Positions 18,901 to 28,869 of a stretch of DNA of 64,000 nt are shown here, in pieces. The stretch's first letter is position 1; every line of letters starts with the position of its first letter. Made by a program: the position numbers and the translations under genes. Under the pieces are notes generated by a model, which had not been told where the DNA came from, did not search any database, and saw only the letters and a program-made list of their open reading frames with translations. This DNA comes from Campylobacter sp. TTU_617 (GTDB lineage: Bacteria; Campylobacterota; Campylobacteria; Campylobacterales; Campylobacteraceae): the NCBI RefSeq assembly GCF_016599045.1, contig NZ_JAENKV010000003.1, positions 1 through 64,000 on the forward strand, in the 5' to 3' direction.

Positions 18901-19944
18901 ATGAAAAATGGCAAAATATTTTTAATATGTTTTATCTTGGTTGTTTTAGTGCTTTTGCTTTATCTTTTTAAAAATTTTTTACTTGTTATAATAATTGCTA
19001 TTTTAATGGCTGTAGCTACTTCTAATTTGCATTTAAAATTTTTAAATTTAGCTAAGGGTCATAAATTTTTAGCTACTTGTATGACTACTGCTTGTATTGT
19101 TATCCTTTTCTTTGCTCCTTTTGTTTATGCTATGATAGAATTTGTTAGAGTTTTGAAAAATTTTGATATAAATACTATTACTTATACCTTAGATTATATC
19201 AAGAATTATGAGTTTTCTCTTCCTGAATCTTTTAGTTTTTTAGAGCCAAAAATAAAAGAGTTTTTAAGTAATATTGATCTTAATACTTTTTCAAAGCAAT
19301 TTTTAGCTTATGCTTCAATTTTTACCAAAAGTGGTGCTAAGTTTTTAATTGATATGGTGTTAATTTGTGTATTTTATTTTTTTGCAAATCTTTATGGAAC
19401 AGAGCTCGTAATTTATATAAAATCTATTGTACCTATTGAAAAAAAAGAACTAGAAGATGTTTTAAGTGAAGTAAGTAATGTTATGGCGGTAGTACTTTAT
19501 TCTATGGTTATTGTTGCTATTTTTCAAGGAGCATTGTTTGCCATTATTACTACTATTTTTGGTTATAATGGATTTTTAATGGGTGCTATTTTTTCGATAA
19601 GTTCTTTGATCCCAGCTATTGGAGGTGCTTTAATCTATGTACCTATTAGTCTTTATGAATTTGCTATGAACAATCAAAAAGCTGCCTTTTGGATTTTTGG
19701 ATATTCTGTTTTAGTAATATCTTTTTTGGCGGATACTTTAATTAAACCTTTAATTATAAAATGGATCAATAAAAAGCTTGTTAAAACTCCTACTAATATC
19801 AATGAATTTTTAATCTTTTTAGCAATGATAGCTGGAATTTCTAGTTTTGGATTTTGGGGTATTATTTTAGGCCCAGCTATTTTAACTTTTTTTATTTCAA
19901 CTATAAGACTTTATGTAATCTTAAAAGATAAAAATTTAATTTAA
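18901..19944 (+). CDS. AI-2E family (PerM/YdiK-type) membrane permease
   Basis: A 347-residue integral membrane protein with about seven or eight hydrophobic segments. It has the family's central soluble loop (about 85-160) and the conserved glycine-rich segment L-I-P-A-I-G-G-A-L-I-Y-V-P. Members have been linked to autoinducer-2 export or Na+/H+ exchange, but substrate cannot be read from the sequence. It follows ruvB closely and ends at a bidirectional terminator. Confidence 0.85.
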   Translation: MKNGKIFLICFILVVLVLLLYLFKNFLLVIIIAILMAVATSNLHLKFLNLAKGHKFLATCMTTACIVILFFAPFVYAMIEFVRVLKNFDINTITYTLDYIKNYEFSLPESFSFLEPKIKEFLSNIDLNTFSKQFLAYASIFTKSGAKFLIDMVLICVFYFFANLYGTELVIYIKSIVPIEKKELEDVLSEVSNVMAVVLYSMVIVAIFQGALFAIITTIFGYNGFLMGAIFSISSLIPAIGGALIYVPISLYEFAMNNQKAAFWIFGYSVLVISFLADTLIKPLIIKWINKKLVKTPTNINEFLIFLAMIAGISSFGFWGIILGPAILTFFISTIRLYVILKDKNLI

Positions 19945-19951
19945 AAAAATA

Positions 19952-19993
19952 AATTAAAAAGTTTAAATTATTAATTTTTTAAACTTTTTAATT
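19952..19993. terminator. Bidirectional terminator between the permease gene and murD
   Basis: AATTAAAAAGTTTAAA (19952-19967) and its exact complement (19978-19993) form a 16-base stem with a 10-base loop. A/T-rich flanks on both sides allow it to serve both convergent genes. The right arm contains the murD stop codon. Confidence 0.8.
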
Positions 19994-21190
19994 ATTTAAT
20001 TGTTTGATTTCTTTTTTAAATATTTCTCCACGTTCTTTATAAGAGCTAAATTGATCTAAACTTGCACAAGCAGGGCTTAATAAAGCAATTTCATCTTTTT
20101 TTAGTTTTTTAGAAATTTCTTTTATAGCTTCTTTTAGAAAATGACATTGATAAGCTTTTATATTATAATCTTGAGCGTAAGAATTAAGTTTTTGTATATT
20201 TGCTCCTATGATATATAGTGATATATCTAGTTTTTTCATAAAATTAAACAAGTTCTTAAATTCCATTCCTTTGTCATCACCACCTATAATAAGATAAATT
20301 TTTTTATCCTTATAACGTTTAAGAGCTTCTAAAGTAGCGCTTTCATTAGTTGCTTTTGTATCATTTATCCAAATTCTTCCTAGATGATCTTTTAATTCTT
20401 CTAATTTATTTTCTTCCATTTTAAAAGTAGATAAAAGTCTATAGTTAATGTCTTTAAGGATTATTTTTTCTATACTACAAGCTATAAGAGCGTCGATTAA
20501 AAAAGGCTTTTTAAAATTAATTTTTTTTAAGTCAATATCCATTTTTTCTGCTAAATCTTCTTCGTTCTTGTAAGTGATTTTATCTGCTTTTGTAGGAATA
20601 TCAGCATAAATTTGAGGAAGTACAACTTTATCACTTTTTTGCATTCTACTTAAAACGCTAAGCTTTGCTTCCTCATAGGTTTTAAAACTTCCGTGCCAAG
20701 AGATATGATCTATGCTTATAGGTAAAAGAGCATAGATTTCAGGTTTTGCTATTTTTGTATAATGAAGAGTAAAAGATGAAGTTTCAAGTATCCATAATTT
20801 TGCATAAGGGTTTAAATCGGCTAGGGGTATTCCTATATTTGCACCCATAACAGCACCTACAGACTTTAAGAGATGTTGGGTTATTTGCGTTGTTGTTGTT
20901 TTTCCATTTGTTCCACTTATCCAGATACTTCTTGGCATAATATCGTAAAAAAAATCATATTCACTGATTAAATTTCTAGCTTGTTTAACAAGGATATGAT
21001 CTTTGGGAAAACCAGGGCTTGCAATTTCAAGAGAGCTTAAAGATGGATTAAAATAATTTATAGGCAATAAATTATTATTAAATTCATCTTTTAAAGGTTT
21101 TTTAAAATTATCATCATAAATATCAAAACCACCTAGTTTTTGGGCTATAGCTTTAGTAGTTTTTCCGTAGCCAAATAAAGATTTTTTCAT
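19988..21190 (-). CDS. murD: UDP-N-acetylmuramoylalanine-D-glutamate ligase
   Basis: MurD adds D-glutamate to UDP-MurNAc-L-Ala in the cytoplasmic phase of peptidoglycan synthesis. The 400-residue enzyme has the ATP-binding [10 protein letters not shown] motif (about 93-102), a central D-H-I-S-W-H-G segment, and a C-terminal ligase domain ([20 protein letters not shown]). It is about 40 residues shorter than the E. coli enzyme, which is usual in this class. It overlaps mraY by four bases. Confidence 0.97.
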   Translation of the reverse strand: MKKSLFGYGKTTKAIAQKLGGFDIYDDNFKKPLKDEFNNNLLPINYFNPSLSSLEIASPGFPKDHILVKQARNLISEYDFFYDIMPRSIWISGTNGKTTTTQITQHLLKSVGAVMGANIGIPLADLNPYAKLWILETSSFTLHYTKIAKPEIYALLPISIDHISWHGSFKTYEEAKLSVLSRMQKSDKVVLPQIYADIPTKADKITYKNEEDLAEKMDIDLKKINFKKPFLIDALIACSIEKIILKDINYRLLSTFKMEENKLEELKDHLGRIWINDTKATNESATLEALKRYKDKKIYLIIGGDDKGMEFKNLFNFMKKLDISLYIIGANIQKLNSYAQDYNIKAYQCHFLKEAIKEISKKLKKDEIALLSPACASLDQFSSYKERGEIFKKEIKQLNN

Positions 21191-22245
21191 CTTAATTTTA
21201 TTGAAGCAAGAGCGATTAAGTTAGTAAGTAAAGCTATCATCCAAAAACGCACAATAATTTTATTTTCTACCCAGCCAACTTTTTCAAAATGATGATGAAT
21301 AGGAGCCATTTTAAATACTCTTTTATGAAATATTTTAAAACTTCCAACCTGTAAGATAACAGATATAGTTTCAAGAACAAAAACAAACCCTACAAGTAAA
21401 AGTAAAATTTCATTCTTGCTAATAATTGCTAAAAATCCTATAAAAGCTCCTATGCTTAAGCTACCGCTATCTCCCATAAAAATTTGTGCTGGATAGCAGT
21501 TATACCATAAAAATCCCATTAAAGCCCCAATTAAAGCTGCACAAACAATTGAAACTTCTCCAAGTCCTTGAATTTTAGGTAAAAGTAGATACTCGCTATA
21601 ATTAAGATTTCCACTTAAATAAATAAAAATTGCTAAAGTTGCAAGAGAAAATATGGAAGGAACCGTTGCCAATCCATCAAGCCCATCTGTTAAATTTACC
21701 GCATTAGAACTTGAAATTAGAACTAAAATCCAAAAAACTATAGCAAAAAGAGATAAATCAAAAAGAGGATGCTTGTAAAAAGGGATATATAAATCTGTAT
21801 TAAATCCATAAAAATAAAGCGGTACACAACAAAGTAAAGATGCAATGATTTGAGCCATAAGTTTAGCTCTCGCGCTAAGACCACTATGATTATTTTGATA
21901 AAGAATTTTACCTAAATCATCAATAAAACCTATAAGAGAAAATAAAATAAGGCATAAAAGTGCTAAAATAGCAAAAAGATTATCAAATTTAATACATGCT
22001 AAACTAGCAATGACAGCACAAGATATAAAGATAATTCCGCCCATTGTTGGGGTTTTTGACTTTATTTGATGACTTTGTGGAGCGTGTTCATATATAGGCT
22101 GGTTAGCATTTTTTGTTTTTGCCCATCTTATAAATTTTGGAATAATAAATAAAGTAAGGCAAAGAGCAATGAAAAATGCAAATCCTGCACGCACACTAAT
22201 ATAAGTAAAAAAAGCATAATCACTAAAATAAGATAAATAATACAA
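21187..22245 (-). CDS. mraY: Phospho-N-acetylmuramoyl-pentapeptide transferase
   Basis: MraY transfers phospho-MurNAc-pentapeptide to undecaprenyl phosphate, forming lipid I at the inner membrane. The 352-residue protein has about ten transmembrane helices. The signatures are present: G-F-I-D-D-L-G-K (Mg2+-binding Asp pair), [17 protein letters not shown], and the P-I-H-H-H-F-E histidine motif. It precedes murD in the same operon and is divergent from gpmI. Confidence 0.98.
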   Translation of the reverse strand: MYYLSYFSDYAFFTYISVRAGFAFFIALCLTLFIIPKFIRWAKTKNANQPIYEHAPQSHQIKSKTPTMGGIIFISCAVIASLACIKFDNLFAILALLCLILFSLIGFIDDLGKILYQNNHSGLSARAKLMAQIIASLLCCVPLYFYGFNTDLYIPFYKHPLFDLSLFAIVFWILVLISSSNAVNLTDGLDGLATVPSIFSLATLAIFIYLSGNLNYSEYLLLPKIQGLGEVSIVCAALIGALMGFLWYNCYPAQIFMGDSGSLSIGAFIGFLAIISKNEILLLLVGFVFVLETISVILQVGSFKIFHKRVFKMAPIHHHFEKVGWVENKIIVRFWMIALLTNLIALASIKLR

Positions 22246-22324
22246 ATTTAAAGCCTTTTTTTGTTTTTAAAGTTTAATTTTAGTAAAATTAAGCAAAAAA
22301 TAATCTTATAAAGAGTTTAGAAAA

Positions 22325-23803
22325 ATGAAGCAAAAATGTATTTTAGTTATAACAGATGGCATAGGACACAATCAAGATCGCGAATTTAATGCTTTTTTTC
22401 ATGCTAAAAAGCCAAATTATGAAAAACTTTTTAAAGAGGTACCTCATACTCTTATTAAAACAAGTGGTTTAGCAGTAGGTTTGCCAGAAGGCCAAATGGG
22501 TAATAGCGAAGTAGGGCATATGTGTATAGGAAGTGGGCGCATTATTTATCAAAATTTAGTAAGAATCAATAAAGCCATAGAAGATAATACTTTAAAAGAT
22601 AACTCTAATCTTCAAAATCTTTTAAAAAAATGTAAAAAAATTCATATTATAGGTTTATATAGTGATGGAGGAGTGCATTCAAGTCATACGCATTTTAAAG
22701 CTTTACTTAAAATTTGCAAAGAGGCAGGGAATGAAGTTTGTGCTCATATAATAAGCGATGGTAGAGATACAAATCCTAAAAGTGGTCTAAATTTTATTAA
22801 AGATATAACAAATTTTTGTCAAGAAAAAGATATACAATTTGCAAGCTTATGTGGAAGATTTTATGCTATGGATAGGGATAAAAGATGGGAAAGAACGCAA
22901 AAGTATTATGATTGTTTATTAGCTAAAGTATTAAAAAATAATGATTTTGTTGATTATATTAAAAATTCTTATGAAAAAAATATTACTGATGAGTTTTTAG
23001 AACCTACGATTGATCCTAAATTTAATGGAATTGATGAAGAAGATGGGCTTATTTTTATTAATTTTAGAAATGATAGAATGAAACAGATTATTGAAGTTTT
23101 AAATGATGAAAATTTTAAAGAATTTAAGCGTGAAAAAATTTTTAAAAATTTACTTACAATGACTATTTATGATGATAAGTATAATATTCCAGTATTATTT
23201 AAAAAAGAAAAGATTGATAATACTTTAGCCGAAATTATTTCTTTAGCTGGTTTGAGACAACTTCATACTGCAGAAACTGAAAAATATGCTCATGTAACTT
23301 TCTTTTTTAATGGAGGTAAAGAAGAGCTACTTGAAAATGAAACGAGGGTTTTAATTCCAAGTCCTAAAGTAAAAACTTATGATTTAATGCCTCAAATGAG
23401 TGCCTATGAGGTGCTTGAAGTGGTATTAAAAGGTATAAAAAATCAAGAGGATTTTATAGTTGTTAATTTTGCTAATGGTGATATGGTAGGACATACTGGA
23501 GATTTTGAAGCAGCTGTTAAGGCAGTAGAAGCTGTAGATGATTGTTTGGGAGAAATTATAAAAAAAGCTAGAGAGCATGATTATGCTTTTGTTATTACAA
23601 GCGATCATGGTAATTGTGAAGCTATGCAAAATAATAAAGGAGAATTACTTACCAATCATACAACTTTTGATGTTTTTGCTTTTATTGAGGCAAAAAATGT
23701 TACAAAACTTAAAGAAAATAAAGGACTTAGCAATATAGCTGCAAGTATTTTAAAGATTATGGGGCTTAGTATTCCAGAAGAAATGAATGAAGCTTTATTT
23801 TAA
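22325..23803 (+). CDS. gpmI: 2,3-bisphosphoglycerate-independent phosphoglycerate mutase
   Basis: GpmI interconverts 3- and 2-phosphoglycerate in lower glycolysis and gluconeogenesis, using two Mn2+ ions and a phosphoserine. The 492-residue protein carries the alkaline-phosphatase-superfamily motifs: V-I-T-D-G-I-G near the N-terminus, Q-M-G-N-S-E-V-G-H with the catalytic Ser near residue 60, H-I-I-S-D-G-R-D-T, and C-terminal T-S-D-H-G-N-C-E. Campylobacter lacks phosphofructokinase, so the enzyme probably works mostly in gluconeogenesis. Confidence 0.97.
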   Translation: MKQKCILVITDGIGHNQDREFNAFFHAKKPNYEKLFKEVPHTLIKTSGLAVGLPEGQMGNSEVGHMCIGSGRIIYQNLVRINKAIEDNTLKDNSNLQNLLKKCKKIHIIGLYSDGGVHSSHTHFKALLKICKEAGNEVCAHIISDGRDTNPKSGLNFIKDITNFCQEKDIQFASLCGRFYAMDRDKRWERTQKYYDCLLAKVLKNNDFVDYIKNSYEKNITDEFLEPTIDPKFNGIDEEDGLIFINFRNDRMKQIIEVLNDENFKEFKREKIFKNLLTMTIYDDKYNIPVLFKKEKIDNTLAEIISLAGLRQLHTAETEKYAHVTFFFNGGKEELLENETRVLIPSPKVKTYDLMPQMSAYEVLEVVLKGIKNQEDFIVVNFANGDMVGHTGDFEAAVKAVEAVDDCLGEIIKKAREHDYAFVITSDHGNCEAMQNNKGELLTNHTTFDVFAFIEAKNVTKLKENKGLSNIAASILKIMGLSIPEEMNEALF

Positions 23804-23840
23804 TTTAGGTATAAATTAATTTAATTATAAAAAAGCATTG

Positions 23841-23846
23841 TATAAT
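23841..23846 (+). promoter_or_regulatory. -10 box of fabG
   Basis: A perfect TATAAT lies 22 bases before the fabG ATG, with AAGGAG at 23858-23863. The very short leader is compatible with a start near 23853. Confidence 0.5.
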
Positions 23847-23868
23847 TTTAAAATTAAAAGGAGTAAAA

Positions 23869-24612
23869 ATGAAATTTAGTGGAAAAAATGTTTTAATTAC
23901 AGGATCAAGTAAAGGTATAGGATCTTATATTGCAAGAGTTTTGGCAGAATTTAATCTTAAGGTTTGGATTAATTATAGAGGAGATCATAAACTTGCAGAT
24001 GCTTTAAAAGAGGAAATTGAATCAAAAGGTGGTAAAGCAGCTGTAATTAAATTTGATGCAAGCAAGGAAGATGAATTTGAAGCTGCTATTAAGACCATTG
24101 TAGAAAGCGATGGAGAGCTTAGTTATTTAGTAAATAATGCAGGAATTACAAATGATAAACTAGCTTTAAGAATGAAATTAGAAGACTTTACTGAAGTGAT
24201 TAATGCAAATTTAAATTCAGCATTTTTAGGCTGTAAAGAAGCATTAAAAATAATGAGTAAAAAACGTTTTGGAGCCGTTGTAAATATAGCTTCTATAGTA
24301 GGTGAAATGGGCAATATTGGACAAGTAAATTATTCTGCTAGTAAAGGTGGGATGATTGCTATGACTAAATCTTTTGCAAAAGAAGGAGCAAGTCGTAATA
24401 TTCGTTTTAATGTTGTAACGCCTGGATTTATCAAAAGTGATATGACAGAGGTTTTAAGCGAAGAGATTAAAAAATCTTATGAAGATAATATACCTTTAAA
24501 ACGTTTTGCTGAGCCTTACGAGGTTGCTTATTGTGTGGCATTTTTACTTAGTGATTATGCTTCTTATGTTACAGGAGATTCTCTTAAAATTAACGGCGGG
24601 CTTTATATGTAA
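23869..24612 (+). CDS. fabG: 3-oxoacyl-[ACP] reductase
   Basis: FabG is the NADPH-dependent reductase of the first reductive step in type II fatty acid elongation. The 247-residue short-chain dehydrogenase has the cofactor motif G-S-S-K-G-I-G (12-18), N-N-A-G (about 88-91), and the catalytic Y-S-A-S-K with Tyr155 and Lys159. Its stop overlaps the start of the DUF2920 gene by one base (TAATG), so the latter may be translationally coupled to it. Confidence 0.97.
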   Translation: MKFSGKNVLITGSSKGIGSYIARVLAEFNLKVWINYRGDHKLADALKEEIESKGGKAAVIKFDASKEDEFEAAIKTIVESDGELSYLVNNAGITNDKLALRMKLEDFTEVINANLNSAFLGCKEALKIMSKKRFGAVVNIASIVGEMGNIGQVNYSASKGGMIAMTKSFAKEGASRNIRFNVVTPGFIKSDMTEVLSEEIKKSYEDNIPLKRFAEPYEVAYCVAFLLSDYASYVTGDSLKINGGLYM

Positions 24613-25860
24613 TGATAAATCAAAAAACTTATGAAATCACTTCTTGTGATGATGTTGAGCTTAATATAAAAAGGGAATCAAAGCTTGAATTTAAGCTTTG
24701 GTTTGATGATATCAAAGAAGTAAAGGCCTTAGTTTTTATTAATCAAGGCCTTGGGACTGATTGTAATGATCCTTATTTAGATTTTATTGCTAGAGATTTG
24801 ATTAAAAATTTAGATATTGCCATTGTGGGGGTTAATTATCATTGTATAGGAAATCGTCCTCAAACAGGTTCTAGTTTTTATTTAGATGATATTGATAAGC
24901 TTATTTTAAATGAAAGTTGTAAAGCTATTAATTTGCCACTTCCTTTAAGAGTTCAAGAAATTGATACTTATGAAAAAATGAGCGAAGTATTTCATTTTAT
25001 CAATCAAAGTTTATCTAAAAGAAAAATTGAAGGAAAATTAAATCCTAGCTATTTTTTAAATCTTCATGTAAGCTTACAACCTAGTAAAAATGAATATCAG
25101 AATTTTGGTATTATGCAAGCACAAGATTTAATCAATGCTTTGCTTTTTATCAAAACAAATCCTCCATTTAAAATTTCTGGGGGGGGGGGATTTGCCTGTT
25201 ATAATGACAGGAACTTCTCACGGAGGATATTTATCACACCTTGCAGCTAAAATTGCTCCTTGGCTTATAGATGGAGTCATTGATAATTCTAGCGGAGCTA
25301 AATTTCCTTGGAGGGTTGTTGGTTTTGGCAAAGAGATTGATTTTATGCAATATGCCGAATTTTCGACTTTTGATTTTTTTCATCATATTAATACTCATTG
25401 TTCTACAAAAACATTTTGGACTAGTAATAAAGAATCAAAAAACTTTTTTTCTTCAGCAAGAAGAAAAATAAGAAACATTTTAGAAAAAGATCATTTAGTA
25501 ATACAGGGTGAATATCCTCATACAAAATATATTAGTTATTTTTCTGTAAAAGATGAATACCTTTCTTTGGAAGAAAAAAGAATTTTATATAAAGAATTTA
25601 AAGATTTAAATTTTGATACTCAACTTTATGAAATTGATCAAAAAGATATAGATCATAAATTCATAAAAAATTTAACTCACGGAATGGGAATACCTACAAA
25701 ACTTTTAATAAAAAAAGAACTTCCGCCTCTATTGGAAAAAATTTTTTTAGAAAATAAGAAAGATTTTAAAGATAAAAGTATTTCTTATCCGAGTGAAGAT
25801 TTAATTTATACTTTTAGTGAAAATGATAATAAAATAAGTTTAAGAATTATGAAAAAGTAA
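24612..25860 (+). CDS. Phase-variable DUF2920 alpha/beta-hydrolase-like protein, off by one base
   Basis: As sequenced, the frame from 24612 reaches only 212 residues, ending at 25250 with an aberrant tail after an 11-G tract. Deleting one G joins it to the downstream frame ending at 25860 and yields 415 residues. The joined product reads K-I-S-G-G-G-D-L-P-V-I-M-T-G-T-S-H-G-G-Y. G-T-S-H-G is a nucleophile elbow; a later acidic segment (K-D-E-Y-L) and T-H-G-M-G supply plausible Asp and His. N-terminal strands (L-V-F-I-N-Q-G-L-G) fit an alpha/beta hydrolase. I recognise the DUF2920 family, which in Campylobacter has several paralogues with G tracts, often near surface-glycan loci. Substrate unknown. 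Two separate genes are less likely because only the joined protein has a complete fold. Confidence 0.85.
25179..25189 (+). repeat. Poly-G contingency tract (11 G) in the DUF2920 gene
   Basis: Eleven consecutive G lie immediately upstream of the hydrolase nucleophile elbow. Ten or thirteen G restore one continuous frame; eleven truncates the protein before its catalytic Ser. Confidence 0.95.
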
Positions 25861-25885
25861 TATTGTATTTTTAAGCTTTTTAGGA

Positions 25886-25891
25886 TAAAAT
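25886..25891 (+). promoter_or_regulatory. Probable -10 box of acpP
   Basis: TAAAAT preceded by GGA lies 32 bases before the acpP ATG, with an AAGGAG ribosome-binding site between them. This would let acpP-fabF-accA be transcribed independently of the phase-variable gene. Confidence 0.5.
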
Positions 25892-25922
25892 ACGCTTTAT
25901 TTTAAATTCAAGGAGATAAATA

Positions 25923-26156
25923 ATGGCAACTTTTGATGATGTAAAATCAGTTGTAGTAGAACAATTAAGTATTGATGCAGATGCAGTAAAAATGGATTCT
26001 AAGATAATTGAAGATTTAGGTGCAGATTCCTTAGATGTTGTTGAACTTATTATGGCTTTAGAAGAAAAATTTGGTATAGAAATCCCTGATAGTGATGCTG
26101 AAAAGCTTATTAAAATCGAGGATGTTGTAAATTATATCGATAATCTTAAGAAATAA
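25923..26156 (+). CDS. acpP: Acyl carrier protein
   Basis: This acidic 77-residue carrier tethers growing acyl chains through a 4'-phosphopantetheine on Ser36 in the motif [10 protein letters not shown]. Helix 2 to helix 3 ([13 protein letters not shown]) is canonical. It has a strong AAGGAG and lies upstream of fabF and accA. Confidence 0.98.
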   Translation: MATFDDVKSVVVEQLSIDADAVKMDSKIIEDLGADSLDVVELIMALEEKFGIEIPDSDAEKLIKIEDVVNYIDNLKK

Positions 26157-26186
26157 TTTTAAATTCTTACAATAAGGAAGTTATTC

Positions 26187-27404
26187 TTGAAAAGGGTTGT
26201 GGTTACAGGTATTGGAATGATCAATGCTCTTGGTCTAAATAAAAATGACTCTTTTGGGGCAATTTGTGAAGGTAAAAGTGGTGTTGGAAATATTACTCTT
26301 TTTGATAGTAGTAATTTTCCTGTAAAAATAGCTGCTGAAGTAAAAAATTTTAATCCACTAGAAGTTGTTGATGCTAAAGAAGTAAAGAAAATTGATCGTT
26401 TTATACAACTTGGAATAAAAGCTGCAAAAGAGGCAATGCAAGATGCTAATTTTAATGAAAAATTCCAAGAGGAGGAATTTGGCGTTGTTTCAGCAGCTGG
26501 AATAGGTGGTTTGCCTAATATAGAGAAAAATTCAATTATTTGTTTTGAAAAGGGTGCGCGTAAAATTTCTCCATTTTTTATCCCATCAGCACTTGTTAAT
26601 ATGTTAGGTGGTTTAATTTCTATAGAGTATTCTTTAAAAGGACCAAATATTTCTTGCGTAACAGCTTGTGCAGCAGGAACTCATGCTATAGCTGAAGCTT
26701 ATAAAAGTATAGTTTTAGGAACGGCTAATAAAATGCTTGTTGTAGGTGCAGAGGCAGCTATTTGTCCTGTAGGAATAGGTGGTTTTGCTTCAATGAAAGC
26801 TTTATCAACAAGAAATGATGATCCATTAAGAGCTTCAAGACCTTTTGATAAAGAAAGAGATGGTTTTGTTATGGGAGAAGGAGCTGGAGCTTTAGTTTTT
26901 GAAGAGTATGAAGAGGCCAAAAAAAGAGGTGCTCATATATATGCTGAACTTATAGGATTTGGAGAAAGTGCTGATGCGCATCATATTACTTCACCTACAT
27001 TAGATGGTCCATTAAGAGCTATGCAAAAAGCTTTAAAAATGGCTGGTGATATTAAAATTGATTATATTAATGCACATGGGACTTCAACTCCAGTTAATGA
27101 TAAAAATGAAACAGCAGCTATTAAAGCGCTTTTTGGAAATGATATTCCTTTAATAAGCTCTACTAAAGGTCAAACAGGACATTGCTTAGGAGCTGCTGGA
27201 GCTATTGAAGCTGTTATTAGTATTATGGCATTAGAACAAAATATTATTCCACCAACTATTAATCAAATTGTTAAAGACGAAGAATGCGATCTTGATTATG
27301 TGCCTAATAAAGCTAGAAAGACAGATTTAAAGGTTGCTATGAGTAATTCATTTGGTTTTGGTGGCACGAATGGTTGTGTAATTTTTAAAAAAGTAGATAA
27401 TTAA
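26187..27404 (+). CDS. fabF: 3-oxoacyl-[ACP] synthase II
   Basis: FabF condenses malonyl-ACP with acyl-ACP in fatty acid elongation. The 405-residue thiolase-fold enzyme has the catalytic triad: Cys161 in V-T-A-C-A-A-G-T-H, His in N-A-H-G-T-S-T-P, and His in [11 protein letters not shown]. The best start is TTG at 26187 ([11 protein letters not shown]) with AAGGAAG upstream. No ATG is available before the conserved first strand. Confidence 0.97.
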   Translation: MKRVVVTGIGMINALGLNKNDSFGAICEGKSGVGNITLFDSSNFPVKIAAEVKNFNPLEVVDAKEVKKIDRFIQLGIKAAKEAMQDANFNEKFQEEEFGVVSAAGIGGLPNIEKNSIICFEKGARKISPFFIPSALVNMLGGLISIEYSLKGPNISCVTACAAGTHAIAEAYKSIVLGTANKMLVVGAEAAICPVGIGGFASMKALSTRNDDPLRASRPFDKERDGFVMGEGAGALVFEEYEEAKKRGAHIYAELIGFGESADAHHITSPTLDGPLRAMQKALKMAGDIKIDYINAHGTSTPVNDKNETAAIKALFGNDIPLISSTKGQTGHCLGAAGAIEAVISIMALEQNIIPPTINQIVKDEECDLDYVPNKARKTDLKVAMSNSFGFGGTNGCVIFKKVDN

Positions 27405-27406
27405 TA

Positions 27407-28354
27407 ATGGCTTCATATTTAGATTTTGAAAAAAATATTGAACAAATTGATCAAGACATTATTAATGCAAAAAATAAAGGTGATTTTGAAGCTGTTGCTA
27501 TTTTGCAAAAAAATCTTGAAAAAGAGATACAAAAAACTTATAAAAATTTAAGCGATTTTGGACGTTTGCAACTTGCTAGACATCCAGATCGCCCTTATGC
27601 TTTAGATTATATTCATCTTATTTTAAATGATGCTCATGAGATTCATGGTGATAGGTCTTTTAAAGATGATCCTTCTATTGTTTGTTTTATGGGCTACTTG
27701 GGACAAAAAAGACTCATTGTTATTGGAGAACAAAAAGGAAGAGGGACTAAGGATAAAATTTTAAGAAATTTCGGTATGCCTCATCCTGAAGGATATCGTA
27801 AGGCTTTAAGGGTTGCAAAGCTTGCTGAAAAATTTGAAATTCCTATACTTTTTTTAATTGACACTCCAGGAGCATATCCAGGAATTGAAGCTGAAGAAAG
27901 AGGTCAAAGTGAAGCTATAGCACGTAATTTATATGAATTAAGCGATCTTAAGACTATTACTATTGCTATTGTTATTGGAGAAGGTGGCAGCGGGGGAGCT
28001 TTAGCTATAGGAGTTGCAGATAAACTTGCTATGATGAAAAATTCAGTTTTTTCTGTTATTTCTCCAGAAGGGTGTGCGGCAATACTTTGGAATGATCCTT
28101 TGAAAAATGAAGTAGCGGCTAAGGCTATGAAGATAACAGCAGATGATCTTAAATCTCAATCTTTAATAGATGATGTTATAGAAGAACCAATAAATGGAGC
28201 ACATCGTAATAAAGAAGCAGCAGCTGTTGCTATAGCAAATTATGTTAAAAAGTCTTTAGAAGAACTTGAAAAAATTGATAAAAGAGAACTTGCTTCTAAT
28301 CGTATGCAAAAAATTCTTAAACGTGGTTCTTATACTGAATGTTCTAAAATATAG
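27407..28354 (+). CDS. accA: Acetyl-CoA carboxylase carboxyltransferase subunit alpha
   Basis: AccA pairs with AccD to transfer the carboxyl group from carboxybiotin to acetyl-CoA, making malonyl-CoA. The 315-residue protein has the N-terminal coiled coil ([10 protein letters not shown]), then L-A-R-H-P-D-R-P-Y, the conserved [18 protein letters not shown] segment, and the oxyanion-type [10 protein letters not shown] loop. It begins two bases after fabF and ends at a hairpin terminator. Confidence 0.98.
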   Translation: MASYLDFEKNIEQIDQDIINAKNKGDFEAVAILQKNLEKEIQKTYKNLSDFGRLQLARHPDRPYALDYIHLILNDAHEIHGDRSFKDDPSIVCFMGYLGQKRLIVIGEQKGRGTKDKILRNFGMPHPEGYRKALRVAKLAEKFEIPILFLIDTPGAYPGIEAEERGQSEAIARNLYELSDLKTITIAIVIGEGGSGGALAIGVADKLAMMKNSVFSVISPEGCAAILWNDPLKNEVAAKAMKITADDLKSQSLIDDVIEEPINGAHRNKEAAAVAIANYVKKSLEELEKIDKRELASNRMQKILKRGSYTECSKI

Positions 28355-28357
28355 AAT

Positions 28358-28394
28358 TAAATTATTTTATATTGCCAATATATAAAATAATTTA
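28358..28394 (+). terminator. Hairpin terminator after accA
   Basis: A perfect 15-base A/T stem (28358-28372 with 28380-28394) closes a 7-base loop TGCCAAT. The following T-run is short, but position and symmetry fit a terminator of the acpP-fabF-accA unit. Confidence 0.6.
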
Positions 28395-28869
28395 TACTTG
28401 TTTTTAATCTATTTTTAAAAATAAAAATTTCTATACAGCAAATTTTTATTAACGCCCATTTGTAGAATTTGAAGAAATAAGTTTTTTTTACTTTTCTCTT
28501 TGTAGTGTGGGAGTCAAGTTAGTTTGCTAAGCTAAGTAAACTATGGACTTCACACTTTATATTGTTAAATCTAATAGGTATTGCTATCATAACATCAAAA
28601 AGAAGTTATTTAGTTTGAAAAAATAAATTTCTTAAAAATAATTTTATTAAAATGAGTAGTTTTTCTCGCTGCTGAGAAATCAAAAATCTCTATTATTTTA
28701 CCAATTATAAAAATAACTTCATAAATCTATTTTTATCTAATTTTATTTGAATTTTTATTTTATTTATTAAATAAATTAAATATTTATTTATTATTAAAAT
28801 AATTTTAAGTTAGTTCTCCTATAATTCAAAATTGATATTTAATATCAATTTTATTTTAAAGGAAATATT
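28395..28869. other. Long non-coding spacer with a structured segment
   Basis: No frame of note is open in either direction. The most structured part is 28505-28555: GTGTG pairs with CACAC, and inside it AGTTT (28521-28525) pairs with AAACT (28538-28542), followed by a T-rich stretch. A second small hairpin TTTCTC/GAGAAA lies at 28662-28679. A small RNA or the remnant of a lost gene are both possible. The 3' part holds the promoter and Fur box of the TonB receptor. Confidence 0.4.
28820..28852 (+). promoter_or_regulatory. Promoter with Fur box for the TonB receptor
   Basis: TATAAT at 28820-28825 is followed by a perfect palindrome, 12-base arms around one base (28828-28852). Its core TGATATT-N-AATATCA fits the 7-1-7 Fur box. 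The palindrome covers the predicted transcription start near 28832, so bound Fe-Fur would block initiation. Confidence 0.75.

Noticed and set aside
25135-25860. Separate 241-residue gene after the second G tract
   Set aside because: It has no start context and begins inside the upstream frame. It is the catalytic half of the DUF2920 protein.
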